A DNA stretch of 5,048 nucleotides from Nitrososphaerota archaeon (GTDB lineage Archaea > Thermoproteota > Nitrososphaeria > Nitrososphaerales > Nitrosopumilaceae): positions 1 through 5,048 of the forward strand of contig JAUWQG010000077.1 of assembly GCA_030611185.1 (NCBI GenBank). Direction: 5' to 3'. Below, one piece after another: positions 1 through 5,048 of this stretch. Positions within the stretch are counted from its first letter, which is position 1. The number at the start of each line of letters is the position of its first letter. Under the pieces are notes generated by a model. The model searched no databases, was not told the origin of the DNA, and worked only from the letters and a program-made list of their open reading frames with translations. A program made the translations under genes and the position numbers.

Positions 1-1440
1 TCCTAATTTATCGTAAAGTCCTGGATATTTCATTGGCCATTCAACGGCTTCTTGCAATTCTCGTTTTACCTCATCTAATCCTCCAACTTGGTCCCATTTA
101 ACATCTGGATTTTCAATGAATACTTCTCTCATTCCTGATGGAGTTACTTCAATCAAAGCTTTTTGGAAATCATCATGGTTTACAATAAGTTTTTCAAGAG
201 TTTCTGGAGGTATCTTCTCTTCTTCCAAATTTAATACAGGAAGTAATCTTCTCAAACATTTCATTGCAGCTTCTTTACAAAGGTATTCCAAATCTGCACC
301 AACATAACCATGACTTACAGAAGAAATTTTATCAATATCTACATCATCTGCTAATGGCATGTTTCTGCTGTGGATAGAAAGAATGTCCTTTCTTCCTTTT
401 TTATCAGGCACTTTGATTTCAATTTCTCTATCAAATCTACCAGGTCTTCTTAGTGCAGGATCAATTGCATTTGGTCTATTTGTGGCAGCTATTACAATTA
501 CTTTGCCTCTAGATTCCAATCCATCCATTAATGATAACATTTGTGAAACAACTCTTCTTTCAACTTCACCAGTTACTTCTTCTCTTTTTGGTGCAATGGA
601 ATCTATCTCATCTACGAAAATAATGGAAGGTGATTTTTCTCTTGCTTCTTTAAAAATTTCCCGTAATCTAGCCTCACTTTCACCATAAAACTTGCTCATG
701 ATTTCAGGACCTGATATGCTGATAAAATGAGCTTGACTTTCATTTGCAACTGCTTTTGCAAGCAAAGTTTTACCAGTTCCAGGTGGACCAAACAACAAAA
801 CACCCTTTGGTGCTTCTATTCCTAATTTTTCAAATATTTCAGGATGTCTTAATGGTAACTCTATCATTTCTCTTACTTTTTTAATTTCATTTCCAATTCC
901 ACCAATATCTTCATAGGTTACTTGAGGAACTCCTCGTAATGTTTCTCCTTTTTCAGCAATGTGAAATACAGTTTTTTGAGTAACTAATACTGCATCAGCT
1001 GCAGGTGTAACACCAATTACTTGAAAAGTTAATCGTCCTCCAAAATATGGAACCATAACATTATCTCCCTTAATCAAAGGAACACTTTCTAATGCGTCCG
1101 CAAGATACCGTTCATCAATTGGAGGAATGGCCTCTAGTGGAGCTACTACAACTTTTTCAGCAGCCACTGCTTTAATTTTTCTTACTGTAATGGCATCTCC
1201 TATAGCAATTCCTGAATTGTTACGACCTAAACCATCAATTCTGATAATTCCCTTCCCTTCATCTGAAGGATAAAGTGGAAGACATTTTGCTACAGTTCTT
1301 CTCTTACCTTTAATTTCAATTACATCGCCAGTTGATGCACCCAGAGTATCCATAGAATCATAATCAATTCTTGCTACTCCACGACCAACATCTCTCGTAT
1401 AAGCTTCTAATACTTTCAACGAAAGAGCATTTTGACTCAT
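1..1440 (-). CDS. cdc48: Cdc48/VAT-type AAA+ ATPase, N-terminal 480 codons (partial)
   Basis: This is the archaeal homologue of Cdc48/p97 (VAT), a hexameric cytosolic ATPase that unfolds and extracts proteins, often feeding the proteasome. Translation from ATG at 1440 gives MSQNALSLKV and stays open to the window edge, so the C-terminal part is missing. Residues 1 to about 170 match the Cdc48 N domain (double-psi barrel plus small beta domain). The D1 ATPase starts near residue 174 (VTYEDIGG) and has Walker A GPPGTGKT at 218-225, Walker B IIFVDE at 273-278, the sensor-1 Asn of AATN at 321, and the second-region-of-homology segment RRPGRFDRE at 331-339 with candidate arginine fingers R335 and R338. 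The linker leads into D2 at about 447 (VKWDQVGGLDEV), and the window ends before the D2 Walker A. All visible D1 catalytic residues are intact. The gene is divergent from rpl2 across 103 bp. Family identification is very secure; whether D2 is complete cannot be seen. Confidence 0.96.
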   Translation of the reverse strand, partial: MSQNALSLKVLEAYTRDVGRGVARIDYDSMDTLGASTGDVIEIKGKRRTVAKCLPLYPSDEGKGIIRIDGLGRNNSGIAIGDAITVRKIKAVAAEKVVVAPLEAIPPIDERYLADALESVPLIKGDNVMVPYFGGRLTFQVIGVTPAADAVLVTQKTVFHIAEKGETLRGVPQVTYEDIGGIGNEIKKVREMIELPLRHPEIFEKLGIEAPKGVLLFGPPGTGKTLLAKAVANESQAHFISISGPEIMSKFYGESEARLREIFKEAREKSPSIIFVDEIDSIAPKREEVTGEVERRVVSQMLSLMDGLESRGKVIVIAATNRPNAIDPALRRPGRFDREIEIKVPDKKGRKDILSIHSRNMPLADDVDIDKISSVSHGYVGADLEYLCKEAAMKCLRRLLPVLNLEEEKIPPETLEKLIVNHDDFQKALIEVTPSGMREVFIENPDVKWDQVGGLDEVKRELQEAVEWPMKYPGLYDKLG

Positions 1441-1462
1441 AAAACAAATCCAGTCGTCTAAT

Positions 1463-1470
1463 TCTTATAC
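1463..1470 (-). promoter_or_regulatory. putative TATA box for cdc48
   Basis: On the minus strand this reads GTATAAGA and lies 23-30 nt upstream of the cdc48 ATG at 1440. That is the spacing expected if transcription starts at or near the start codon, giving a leaderless mRNA. No convincing Shine-Dalgarno sequence precedes the ATG. A second AT-rich candidate (ATTAAAAAT on the minus strand, 1480-1488) would give a leader of roughly 18 nt instead, so the exact box is uncertain. Confidence 0.45.
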
Positions 1471-1473
1471 CTT

Positions 1474-1500
1474 TGTGGTATTTTTAATGAAAACACCACA
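1474..1500. repeat. inverted repeat in the cdc48/rpl2 divergent promoter region, possible operator
   Basis: The left arm TGTGGTATTTT (1474-1484) and the right arm AAAACACCACA (1490-1500) are reverse complements with one mismatch (1480 against 1494), separated by five bases. The repeat sits between the proposed cdc48 TATA box (1463-1470) and the proposed rpl2 TATA box (1511-1518). A dimeric regulator bound here could affect both promoters; that role is inference. The half-site TGTGGT/ACCACA is more GC-rich than its surroundings, which makes it less likely to be a chance AT-rich palindrome. Confidence 0.6.
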
Positions 1501-1510
1501 TAATCACAAG

Positions 1511-1518
1511 CTTAAAAT
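1511..1518 (+). promoter_or_regulatory. putative TATA box for rpl2
   Basis: CTTAAAAT lies 26-33 nt upstream of the TTG start at 1544, which fits a leaderless or very short-leadered archaeal transcript. A weak purine stretch (AGGAAAC, 1530-1536) also precedes the start at a spacing that could act as a poor ribosome binding site, so a short leader cannot be excluded. Confidence 0.4.
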
Positions 1519-1543
1519 CTACAATAATTAGGAAACGATCTAC

Positions 1544-2278
1544 TTGGGTAAAAGACCATTAGTAAGAAGACGTGGCCGTGGAGGTAATCAATTTAGAGCA
1601 GCAGCTACTGGTAAAGTAGGAAAAAAAGCGAAATATCCACGTTTCCCATTAGCCGAACAACACGTTGGGGAAATAATCGATCTAATTCATGAGCGTGGAA
1701 GAGAAGCTCCACTTACCAAGGTGAGATTTGAAGATGGTTCTGTTTCTTTTGTGCCTGCTGTTCTTGGAACAAAAGTCGGCACAGTTTTGAACTTTGGGTT
1801 AAAATCAAAAATTGAAAAAGGCAATGTAATTAGTGTCCAGAACATACCTGATGGAACTATTGTTTGTAATATTGAAAGGCACTTTGGTGATGGTGGTGCT
1901 ATAGTAAAATCTGCTGGAACTGATGCAACCGTTTTTTCTCATGGTGATGAAGGTGTTACACTAAAACTTCCATCTGGAAAATTCATTACACTTAATCCTA
2001 AAAATCGAGCTATGATTGGTACTTTAGCTGGAGGAGGTTCTACTGATAGACCATTTATGTTGGCAGGTAACAAATGGCGTAGTTTCCGATCCAAAGGACA
2101 AAAGTATCCTATTGTAAGAGGTGTTGCACAAGCAGCATATGTTCACCCACACGGTGGTGGTAGACATCAGCATGTTGGACAAAGCTCTACAGTTTCACGT
2201 GATGCCCCACCAGGTGCAAAGGTAGGAAGTATCGCTGCTAGAAAAACCGGTAGAGCTAGAATTAAAGATAGAAAGTAA
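1544..2278 (+). CDS. rpl2: Large-subunit ribosomal protein L2 (uL2), archaeal type
   Basis: uL2 binds 23S rRNA near the peptidyl-transferase centre and is needed for subunit association. The 244-residue product starts MGKRPLVRRRGRGGNQFR and has the OB-fold and SH3-like domains of the archaeal/eukaryal form. The diagnostic C-terminal segment is at residues 201-210, HPHGGGRHQH, followed by STVSRDAPPGAKVG; these conserved histidines lie closest to the catalytic centre in the family. The length is normal for archaeal L2. The start is a TTG: a TAG stop lies in frame at 1529, the conserved MGKR beginning falls exactly here, and the first in-frame ATG is only at residue 157. Its neighbours are cdc48 (divergent) and acylphosphatase (56 bp downstream, same strand), not the L23 and S19 genes that flank L2 in the common ribosomal cluster. 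Identification is secure. Confidence 0.98.
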   Translation: MGKRPLVRRRGRGGNQFRAAATGKVGKKAKYPRFPLAEQHVGEIIDLIHERGREAPLTKVRFEDGSVSFVPAVLGTKVGTVLNFGLKSKIEKGNVISVQNIPDGTIVCNIERHFGDGGAIVKSAGTDATVFSHGDEGVTLKLPSGKFITLNPKNRAMIGTLAGGGSTDRPFMLAGNKWRSFRSKGQKYPIVRGVAQAAYVHPHGGGRHQHVGQSSTVSRDAPPGAKVGSIAARKTGRARIKDRK

Positions 2279-2307
2279 GTTATCCGCTTAGAAAAAGCTA
2301 AAATTGA

Positions 2308-2314
2308 TTAATAA
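2308..2314 (+). promoter_or_regulatory. weak candidate TATA box for the acylphosphatase gene
   Basis: TTAATAA lies 21-27 nt upstream of the ATG at 2335, a plausible distance for a leaderless transcript. The surroundings are AT-rich throughout, so the match is weak evidence. Read-through from rpl2, whose stop is 56 bp upstream with no strong T-run between, is an equally good explanation for expression. Confidence 0.25.
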
Positions 2315-2334
2315 CAAATCATTTCAAATTTTGA

Positions 2335-2613
2335 ATGACTAATCAAAGAGTTAGAGTTTTTGTAAAAGGAAAAGTACAAGGAGTTTTTTTTAGACAAGCC
2401 CTAAAAGTAAAATCTAAACAAAATAATATCTTTGGTTGGGTAAGAAATCTTACCGATGGACGTGTGGAAGCTGTTCTTGAAGGTGATGAAGACAACATCA
2501 ATAATTTAGTAGAATGGTGTCATGGGGGACCAGCTAACGCCAGAGTTGAAGATGTAGAAATTAGAAATGAAAAATTTACAAATGAATTTTCAAAGTTTGA
2601 TGTACTGTACTAA
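2335..2613 (+). CDS. acyP: Acylphosphatase
   Basis: A 92-residue protein of the small alpha/beta acylphosphatase family, which hydrolyses the carboxyl-phosphate bond of acyl phosphates in the cytosol; the physiological substrate in archaea is generally not known. The phosphate-binding loop GKVQGVFFR is at residues 12-20 and ends in the catalytic Arg20. The second signature GWVRNLTDGRVEAVLEG is at 34-50 and contains the catalytic Asn38. The family's usual final strand is present (EFSKFDVLY at the C-terminus), and the length matches the usual 90-100 residues, so the gene looks complete and active. It follows rpl2 on the same strand at 56 bp, and no Shine-Dalgarno sequence is evident. A functional tie to L2 is not implied by the sequence. 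Gene symbol is given by family; the domain alone is also found in HypF, but none of the other HypF domains is present here. Confidence 0.95.
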   Translation: MTNQRVRVFVKGKVQGVFFRQALKVKSKQNNIFGWVRNLTDGRVEAVLEGDEDNINNLVEWCHGGPANARVEDVEIRNEKFTNEFSKFDVLY

Positions 2614-2632
2614 AAAATAATTCCCTTTTTTA
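2611..2632. terminator. putative bidirectional A/T terminator between acyP and the SRP RNA
   Basis: TAAAAAA (2611-2617) and TTTTTTA (2626-2632) form a 7-bp A/T inverted repeat with an eight-base loop, beginning within the acyP stop codon. The plus strand therefore has a T-run just after acyP, and the minus strand has one about 50 nt beyond the SRP RNA. Archaeal RNA polymerase stops at T-runs, so this could end transcripts from both converging units. No GC-rich stem is present. Confidence 0.4.
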
Positions 2633-2651
2633 ATTTGAAATTGATTTAATG

Positions 2652-2663
2652 ATTTAAAATAAT
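2652..2663 (-). terminator. T-rich terminator at the SRP RNA 3' end
   Basis: Directly after the last paired base of SRP RNA helix 1, the minus strand reads ATTATTTTAAAT. A U-rich tract immediately following a stable terminal helix is a plausible 3' end signal. The true end may also be produced by read-through to the T-run at 2617-2612 and trimming. Confidence 0.35.
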
Positions 2664-2979
2664 GGTAGCAGATCTGCTGGTTCCAGTCTAGACGGATAAC
2701 CCCATTTCAAGGCATACAAGATCCGCCACGTTGACGAGGAAGCGTGGATGCTCCACCTTAGGATTGCTCCCTCCCGGACCTCATCCCTTTCAATGGTTCG
2801 GGCTTAGAAGTTATCCCTTCGGATAATTCTAGTCCTGCAACCACCCGCCTCGGCGTGATTTCATTTCCGCACACCAAGCGGGAATTACCTATCTAGAGAT
2901 TTACCCAACAGTTACTGATCTCTGCATATAGCCGGTTTCAGAATAGGGCACGGCTGGCACCCTGATCCTCCCCACTACC
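2664..2979 (-). ncRNA. Signal recognition particle RNA (archaeal 7S/SRP RNA)
   Basis: About 316 nt, the normal size for archaeal SRP RNA, the scaffold that joins SRP19 and SRP54 to target nascent membrane and secreted proteins. Helix 8 is recognisable on the minus strand: GGAU (2786-2783) pairs with AUCC (2764-2761), enclosing the conserved AGGU/AGCA-type internal loop and a CC/GG cap closed by a GGGA (GNRA) tetraloop, which is the SRP54 site. Helix 6 is a six-base-pair stem UUAUCC/GGAUAA (2826-2821 with 2816-2811) closed by GAAG (2820-2817), fitting the GNAR tetraloop recognised by SRP19. The ends pair as helix 1: GGUAGUGGG (2979-2971) with UCUGCUACC (2672-2664), with further pairing of 2961-2954 to 2686-2679 with one mismatch. 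The region is GC-richer than its neighbours and has no credible ORF. Ends are set by the helix and are good to a few bases. Confidence 0.93.
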
Positions 2980-3000
2980 GTTTTTTCTTTAAAGTTATTG

Positions 3001-3008
3001 TTATATTT
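3001..3008 (-). promoter_or_regulatory. TATA box for the SRP RNA gene
   Basis: The minus strand reads AAATATAA, 22-29 nt upstream of the first paired base of the RNA at 2979, which is the standard archaeal TATA spacing. It lies entirely within the 32-bp gap between the thiolase stop codon (3014-3012) and the RNA. That position agrees with the independent structural estimate of the RNA 5' end. Confidence 0.65.
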
Positions 3009-3011
3009 GCA

Positions 3012-3926
3012 TTAGGTTTTGTTTTCTTTTAGTTTTAGAACCATATTACACACAGAACAGATAGTTCCTGTGCATTCACTTCCACATTTTTCACAAATCA
3101 TTTTCTGTTTTTGATTTGAATCTTTAACGATTTGAGATACCTTGATTATTGATTGATAAAAATTATTTTTAATTCCACTGTGTTGATTTTCTAAGGAATT
3201 TAAAAATTCACGAATCTCTGTTCTTATACCTTCATTCATGTGTGGACAAGGTTCTGATTGAAAAGGAATATTATTAGTAAGTGCATAAAATACAATTTCT
3301 GACTCATAAATTTCGCAAAATGGTTTAATTTTTCTTAAGGAATTTCCAGAGGTGTCAGGATCCATCCAACCCACTTTATTTGTATCACCTGATACCATGT
3401 TTATGACAAAAGTTTGCAAAGTATCATCTAAATTATGCCCAGTAGCTATTACATCTGCCCCAATATCTTTTGCTGCGTATTCCATTGCTCTTCTCCGTAA
3501 AGTTCCACAAATAGAACAAGATGATGTCTTTTCATTTTCTCTTAAATCTAATGCTTCATCTAATGTTAATTCAAATAATTCTTTATAGGAATATGTAGTT
3601 AATTCTACATTTAGATTTTTACAAAAATTTTCTACAATCTCTAATGCTTCGTTTCTATATCCAGGTATTCCCTCATCTATGGTAATAGCCTTAATTCTAA
3701 AATTATGATTTGAAGCCATTTCATTCATAATTTTAAGTAGGGTAAGAGAATCTTTGCCGCCAGAAACTGCCACGGCAACAAGTTCATCATTTTGAATCAT
3801 ATTATATTTTGAAATAGTTTTAGCGGTTTTTCGAAGTATTGAATTTGAAAAACATAGAGAACATAGTTTTTCCCCAGAATATTTGCGAGTATATGCTATC
3901 TGATTTTCACACCTATCACATTTCAT
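3012..3926 (-). CDS. PP-loop tRNA 2-thiolation enzyme of the TtuA/NcsA/Ctu1 group
   Basis: Enzymes of this group use ATP to adenylate a uridine in tRNA and replace O2 with sulfur, U54 for TtuA or U34 for NcsA/Ctu1; the sequence alone does not settle which. Counting from ATG at 3926 (304 residues): an N-terminal zinc finger with C3/C6 and C22/C25; the ATP PP-loop SGGKDS at 55-60; a catalytic or Fe-S pair C137/C140 (SSCSICG); the GHNLDD motif at 163-168; a third Fe-S cysteine C227 (EPCPHM); and a C-terminal zinc finger with C278/C281 and C290/C293. All key residues are present. A TTG at 3935 would add three residues, but ATG at 3926 is preferred because the TATA-like box at 3949-3956 fits a leaderless start there and MKCDRC is the natural beginning. 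TtcA (C32 thiolation) is less likely because it lacks the paired zinc fingers. No ubiquitin-like sulfur carrier gene lies in the window. Confidence 0.92.
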   Translation of the reverse strand: MKCDRCENQIAYTRKYSGEKLCSLCFSNSILRKTAKTISKYNMIQNDELVAVAVSGGKDSLTLLKIMNEMASNHNFRIKAITIDEGIPGYRNEALEIVENFCKNLNVELTTYSYKELFELTLDEALDLRENEKTSSCSICGTLRRRAMEYAAKDIGADVIATGHNLDDTLQTFVINMVSGDTNKVGWMDPDTSGNSLRKIKPFCEIYESEIVFYALTNNIPFQSEPCPHMNEGIRTEIREFLNSLENQHSGIKNNFYQSIIKVSQIVKDSNQKQKMICEKCGSECTGTICSVCNMVLKLKENKT

Positions 3927-3948
3927 TAAACTCAATTGAAATTTTTCA

Positions 3949-3956
3949 TTAAATAT
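3949..3956 (-). promoter_or_regulatory. putative TATA box for the tRNA thiolase gene
   Basis: The minus strand reads ATATTTAA, 23-30 nt upstream of ATG at 3926, giving a leaderless start there. Relative to the alternative TTG at 3935 the spacing would be only 14-21 nt, too short. It lies in the 42-bp gap after the protease gene, so the thiolase may have its own promoter as well as possible read-through. Confidence 0.5.
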
Positions 3957-3968
3957 TCTTTAGGACTA

Positions 3969-5048
3969 TTAGATAGTAAACCATCCAGACTTCATATATG
4001 ATAATGCAATGTTTAATCCAAACAGTGCAAAAGTAAATCCATAGACTCCCCACATTATCCCATTAACTGACTTTTCTGGTAATCTTTTATCAATAATGAT
4101 GTGAAGGAACTTTCCACCATCCAAAATAGGTAATGGAAGCATGTTGATAATACCAATGAAAAAGGAAATCATCCAGAGCCATAACAAGAACATTGAAATG
4201 TTGAAATCGACATTTGTCCAATCGATGAAATTCATTACAGGTTTGTATGGAATTGAATTATCTCTCATTATTCCTATTAATCCTCTTTCAGGATCATCTG
4301 GAGACGCCATTACTTCTAATTCAAATTCTAATGTTTGTCCATCTCTAAGTATAGAAACACTAGCTATTTCTCCTGGATTAAGTGCAGGGAAATCAGCCGG
4401 ACCATGAATCTGTATATCGTTAATTGTAGTAATAACATCATTTGCAAGTAATCCTGCTTGTTCAGCTCCTGAGTTTTCAATAATTGAAAGTATCAAAACC
4501 CCTTGTGATAATTCATAAAATGTGTTTATGATAACTTCTCCAAATAGTGGAATACTCTCTAAAACCATTCCAAAAATTGGATTTGTTAACATAATGGCAC
4601 CTAAAACAATTGCAAATAATACATTCGATGTAGCACCTGCTCCGATAACTCTCAATTTTGAAATCTTTTTAGCTTTATTAAATTCCTCCTCATCTGGTTC
4701 TACAAATCCTGCAAATAATGCAATAAATATTGCAAATCCACCCGTCTTAATTTTTATTTTTTCTAATGCAGCTACTATGCCATGTGCTCCTTCATGCATA
4801 ACTAATACAATTGGAATTGAAAGTAAAAAGTATGTAATAGCTGGAGCTGAAGTTAATGTAACTCCTGGAATAAGTACTGTTAATTCTGAAAAATTTGATT
4901 GTGCAACAAAGTAGTTTGAAACATTATTTAACAAAAAGTAAAATGCAAATCCCATCATTAAGAAACCTGCAATCACACTAATATTCGCAAAAACTTTGAT
5001 GCCTCTTTCTGTTCTTCCTAAAACTTTGATTAATACATCATTTACGCT
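3969..5048 (-). CDS. Site-2-protease-type intramembrane zinc metalloprotease (peptidase M50) with PDZ domain, partial at N-terminus
   Basis: M50 proteases cut substrate proteins inside the membrane, commonly to release regulators or clear membrane peptides; the target here is unknown. The frame is open to the right edge (360 codons visible, beginning SVNDVLIKV), so the true start lies outside. The internal GTG at 4976 falls just inside the first membrane segment and is unlikely to be the start. Counting from the edge: membrane segment at about 21-43; zinc motif HEGAH at 85-89 (4796-4782) in a second segment; another hydrophobic stretch near 142-155; a PDZ-like domain at about 184-245 (SIIENSGAEQAGL, then DVITTINDIQIHG); a segment ending in NMLPLPILDGG with the third zinc ligand Asp310; and a last membrane segment at about 331-352. 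The stop is 42 bp before the thiolase start, same strand. Catalytic residues are complete; substrate and regulation cannot be read. Confidence 0.94.
   Translation of the reverse strand, partial: SVNDVLIKVLGRTERGIKVFANISVIAGFLMMGFAFYFLLNNVSNYFVAQSNFSELTVLIPGVTLTSAPAITYFLLSIPIVLVMHEGAHGIVAALEKIKIKTGGFAIFIALFAGFVEPDEEEFNKAKKISKLRVIGAGATSNVLFAIVLGAIMLTNPIFGMVLESIPLFGEVIINTFYELSQGVLILSIIENSGAEQAGLLANDVITTINDIQIHGPADFPALNPGEIASVSILRDGQTLEFELEVMASPDDPERGLIGIMRDNSIPYKPVMNFIDWTNVDFNISMFLLWLWMISFFIGIINMLPLPILDGGKFLHIIIDKRLPEKSVNGIMWGVYGFTFALFGLNIALSYMKSGWFTI

Noticed and set aside
116..688. Plus-strand open frames of 63 and 109 codons within the cdc48 region
   Set aside because: They lie antisense to the strongly conserved Cdc48 frame, have no recognisable domains, and read like reverse-strand shadows of an AT-rich gene.
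2321..2338. Imperfect palindrome around the acyP start codon (CATTTCAAA/TTTTGAATG)
   Set aside because: It has a central mismatch and a wobble pair and is almost all A/T in an A/T-rich gap; chance is a sufficient explanation.
2640..3000. GC-rich non-coding block considered as a mobile element, tRNA cluster or RNase P RNA
   Set aside because: There are no terminal repeats, tRNA arms or transposase, and the helix 6, helix 8 and end-pairing features fit SRP RNA specifically.
3352..3588. Plus-strand 78-codon open frame
   Set aside because: It is antisense to the core of the tRNA thiolase, including the catalytic cysteines, and has no features of its own.
4141..4914. Plus-strand open frames of 88 and 130 codons
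   Set aside because: Both are antisense to the M50 protease, whose motifs explain the conservation of this stretch; no domains or start signals support them.
4974..4976. GTG as the start of the M50 protease
   Set aside because: The frame stays open upstream to the edge with a plausible cytosolic N-terminal segment (GRTERGIKVFANIS), and this GTG falls just inside the first membrane segment.
1..5048. CRISPR array, insertion sequence, prophage or defence cassette
   Set aside because: No regularly spaced repeats, transposase or integrase motifs, or defence-type domains were seen; all genes are recognisable housekeeping families with intact key residues.

Overview
The window looks like a piece of an archaeal chromosome, most likely an AT-rich ammonia-oxidising thaumarchaeon (Nitrosopumilus-like). 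The support is an archaeal/eukaryal-type ribosomal protein L2, a Cdc48 AAA+ ATPase, an archaeal SRP (7S) RNA carrying both helix 6 and helix 8, and TATA-like boxes placed about 21-30 nt upstream of start codons, as expected for leaderless archaeal transcripts. The genus-level guess rests on the look of the proteins and base composition, not on a search.

Layout, left to right. Positions 1-1440 (minus) hold the N-terminal 480 codons of Cdc48, cut by the window edge at the start of its second ATPase domain. Positions 1441-1543 are a compact divergent promoter region between cdc48 and rpl2; it contains a clear 27-bp inverted repeat lying between the two proposed TATA boxes. Positions 1544-2278 (plus) encode ribosomal protein L2 from a TTG start, followed at 2335-2613 by a small acylphosphatase. 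Positions 2664-2979 (minus) are not protein coding; they are the SRP RNA, visibly richer in GC than its surroundings, with its own TATA box at 3001-3008. Positions 3012-3926 (minus) encode a PP-loop tRNA thiolation enzyme of the TtuA/NcsA/Ctu1 group. Positions 3969-5048 (minus) encode a site-2-protease-type membrane metalloprotease (M50) that runs off the right edge.

The genes are mostly housekeeping: protein unfolding, translation, protein targeting, tRNA modification and intramembrane proteolysis. They do not form an obvious single operon or a new system. I looked for mobile elements, CRISPR arrays, tRNAs and defence-like cassettes and saw none. The points most worth a second look are the inverted repeat between the cdc48 and rpl2 promoters, the stand-alone position of rpl2, and the SRP RNA with its tightly packed promoter just after the thiolase gene.
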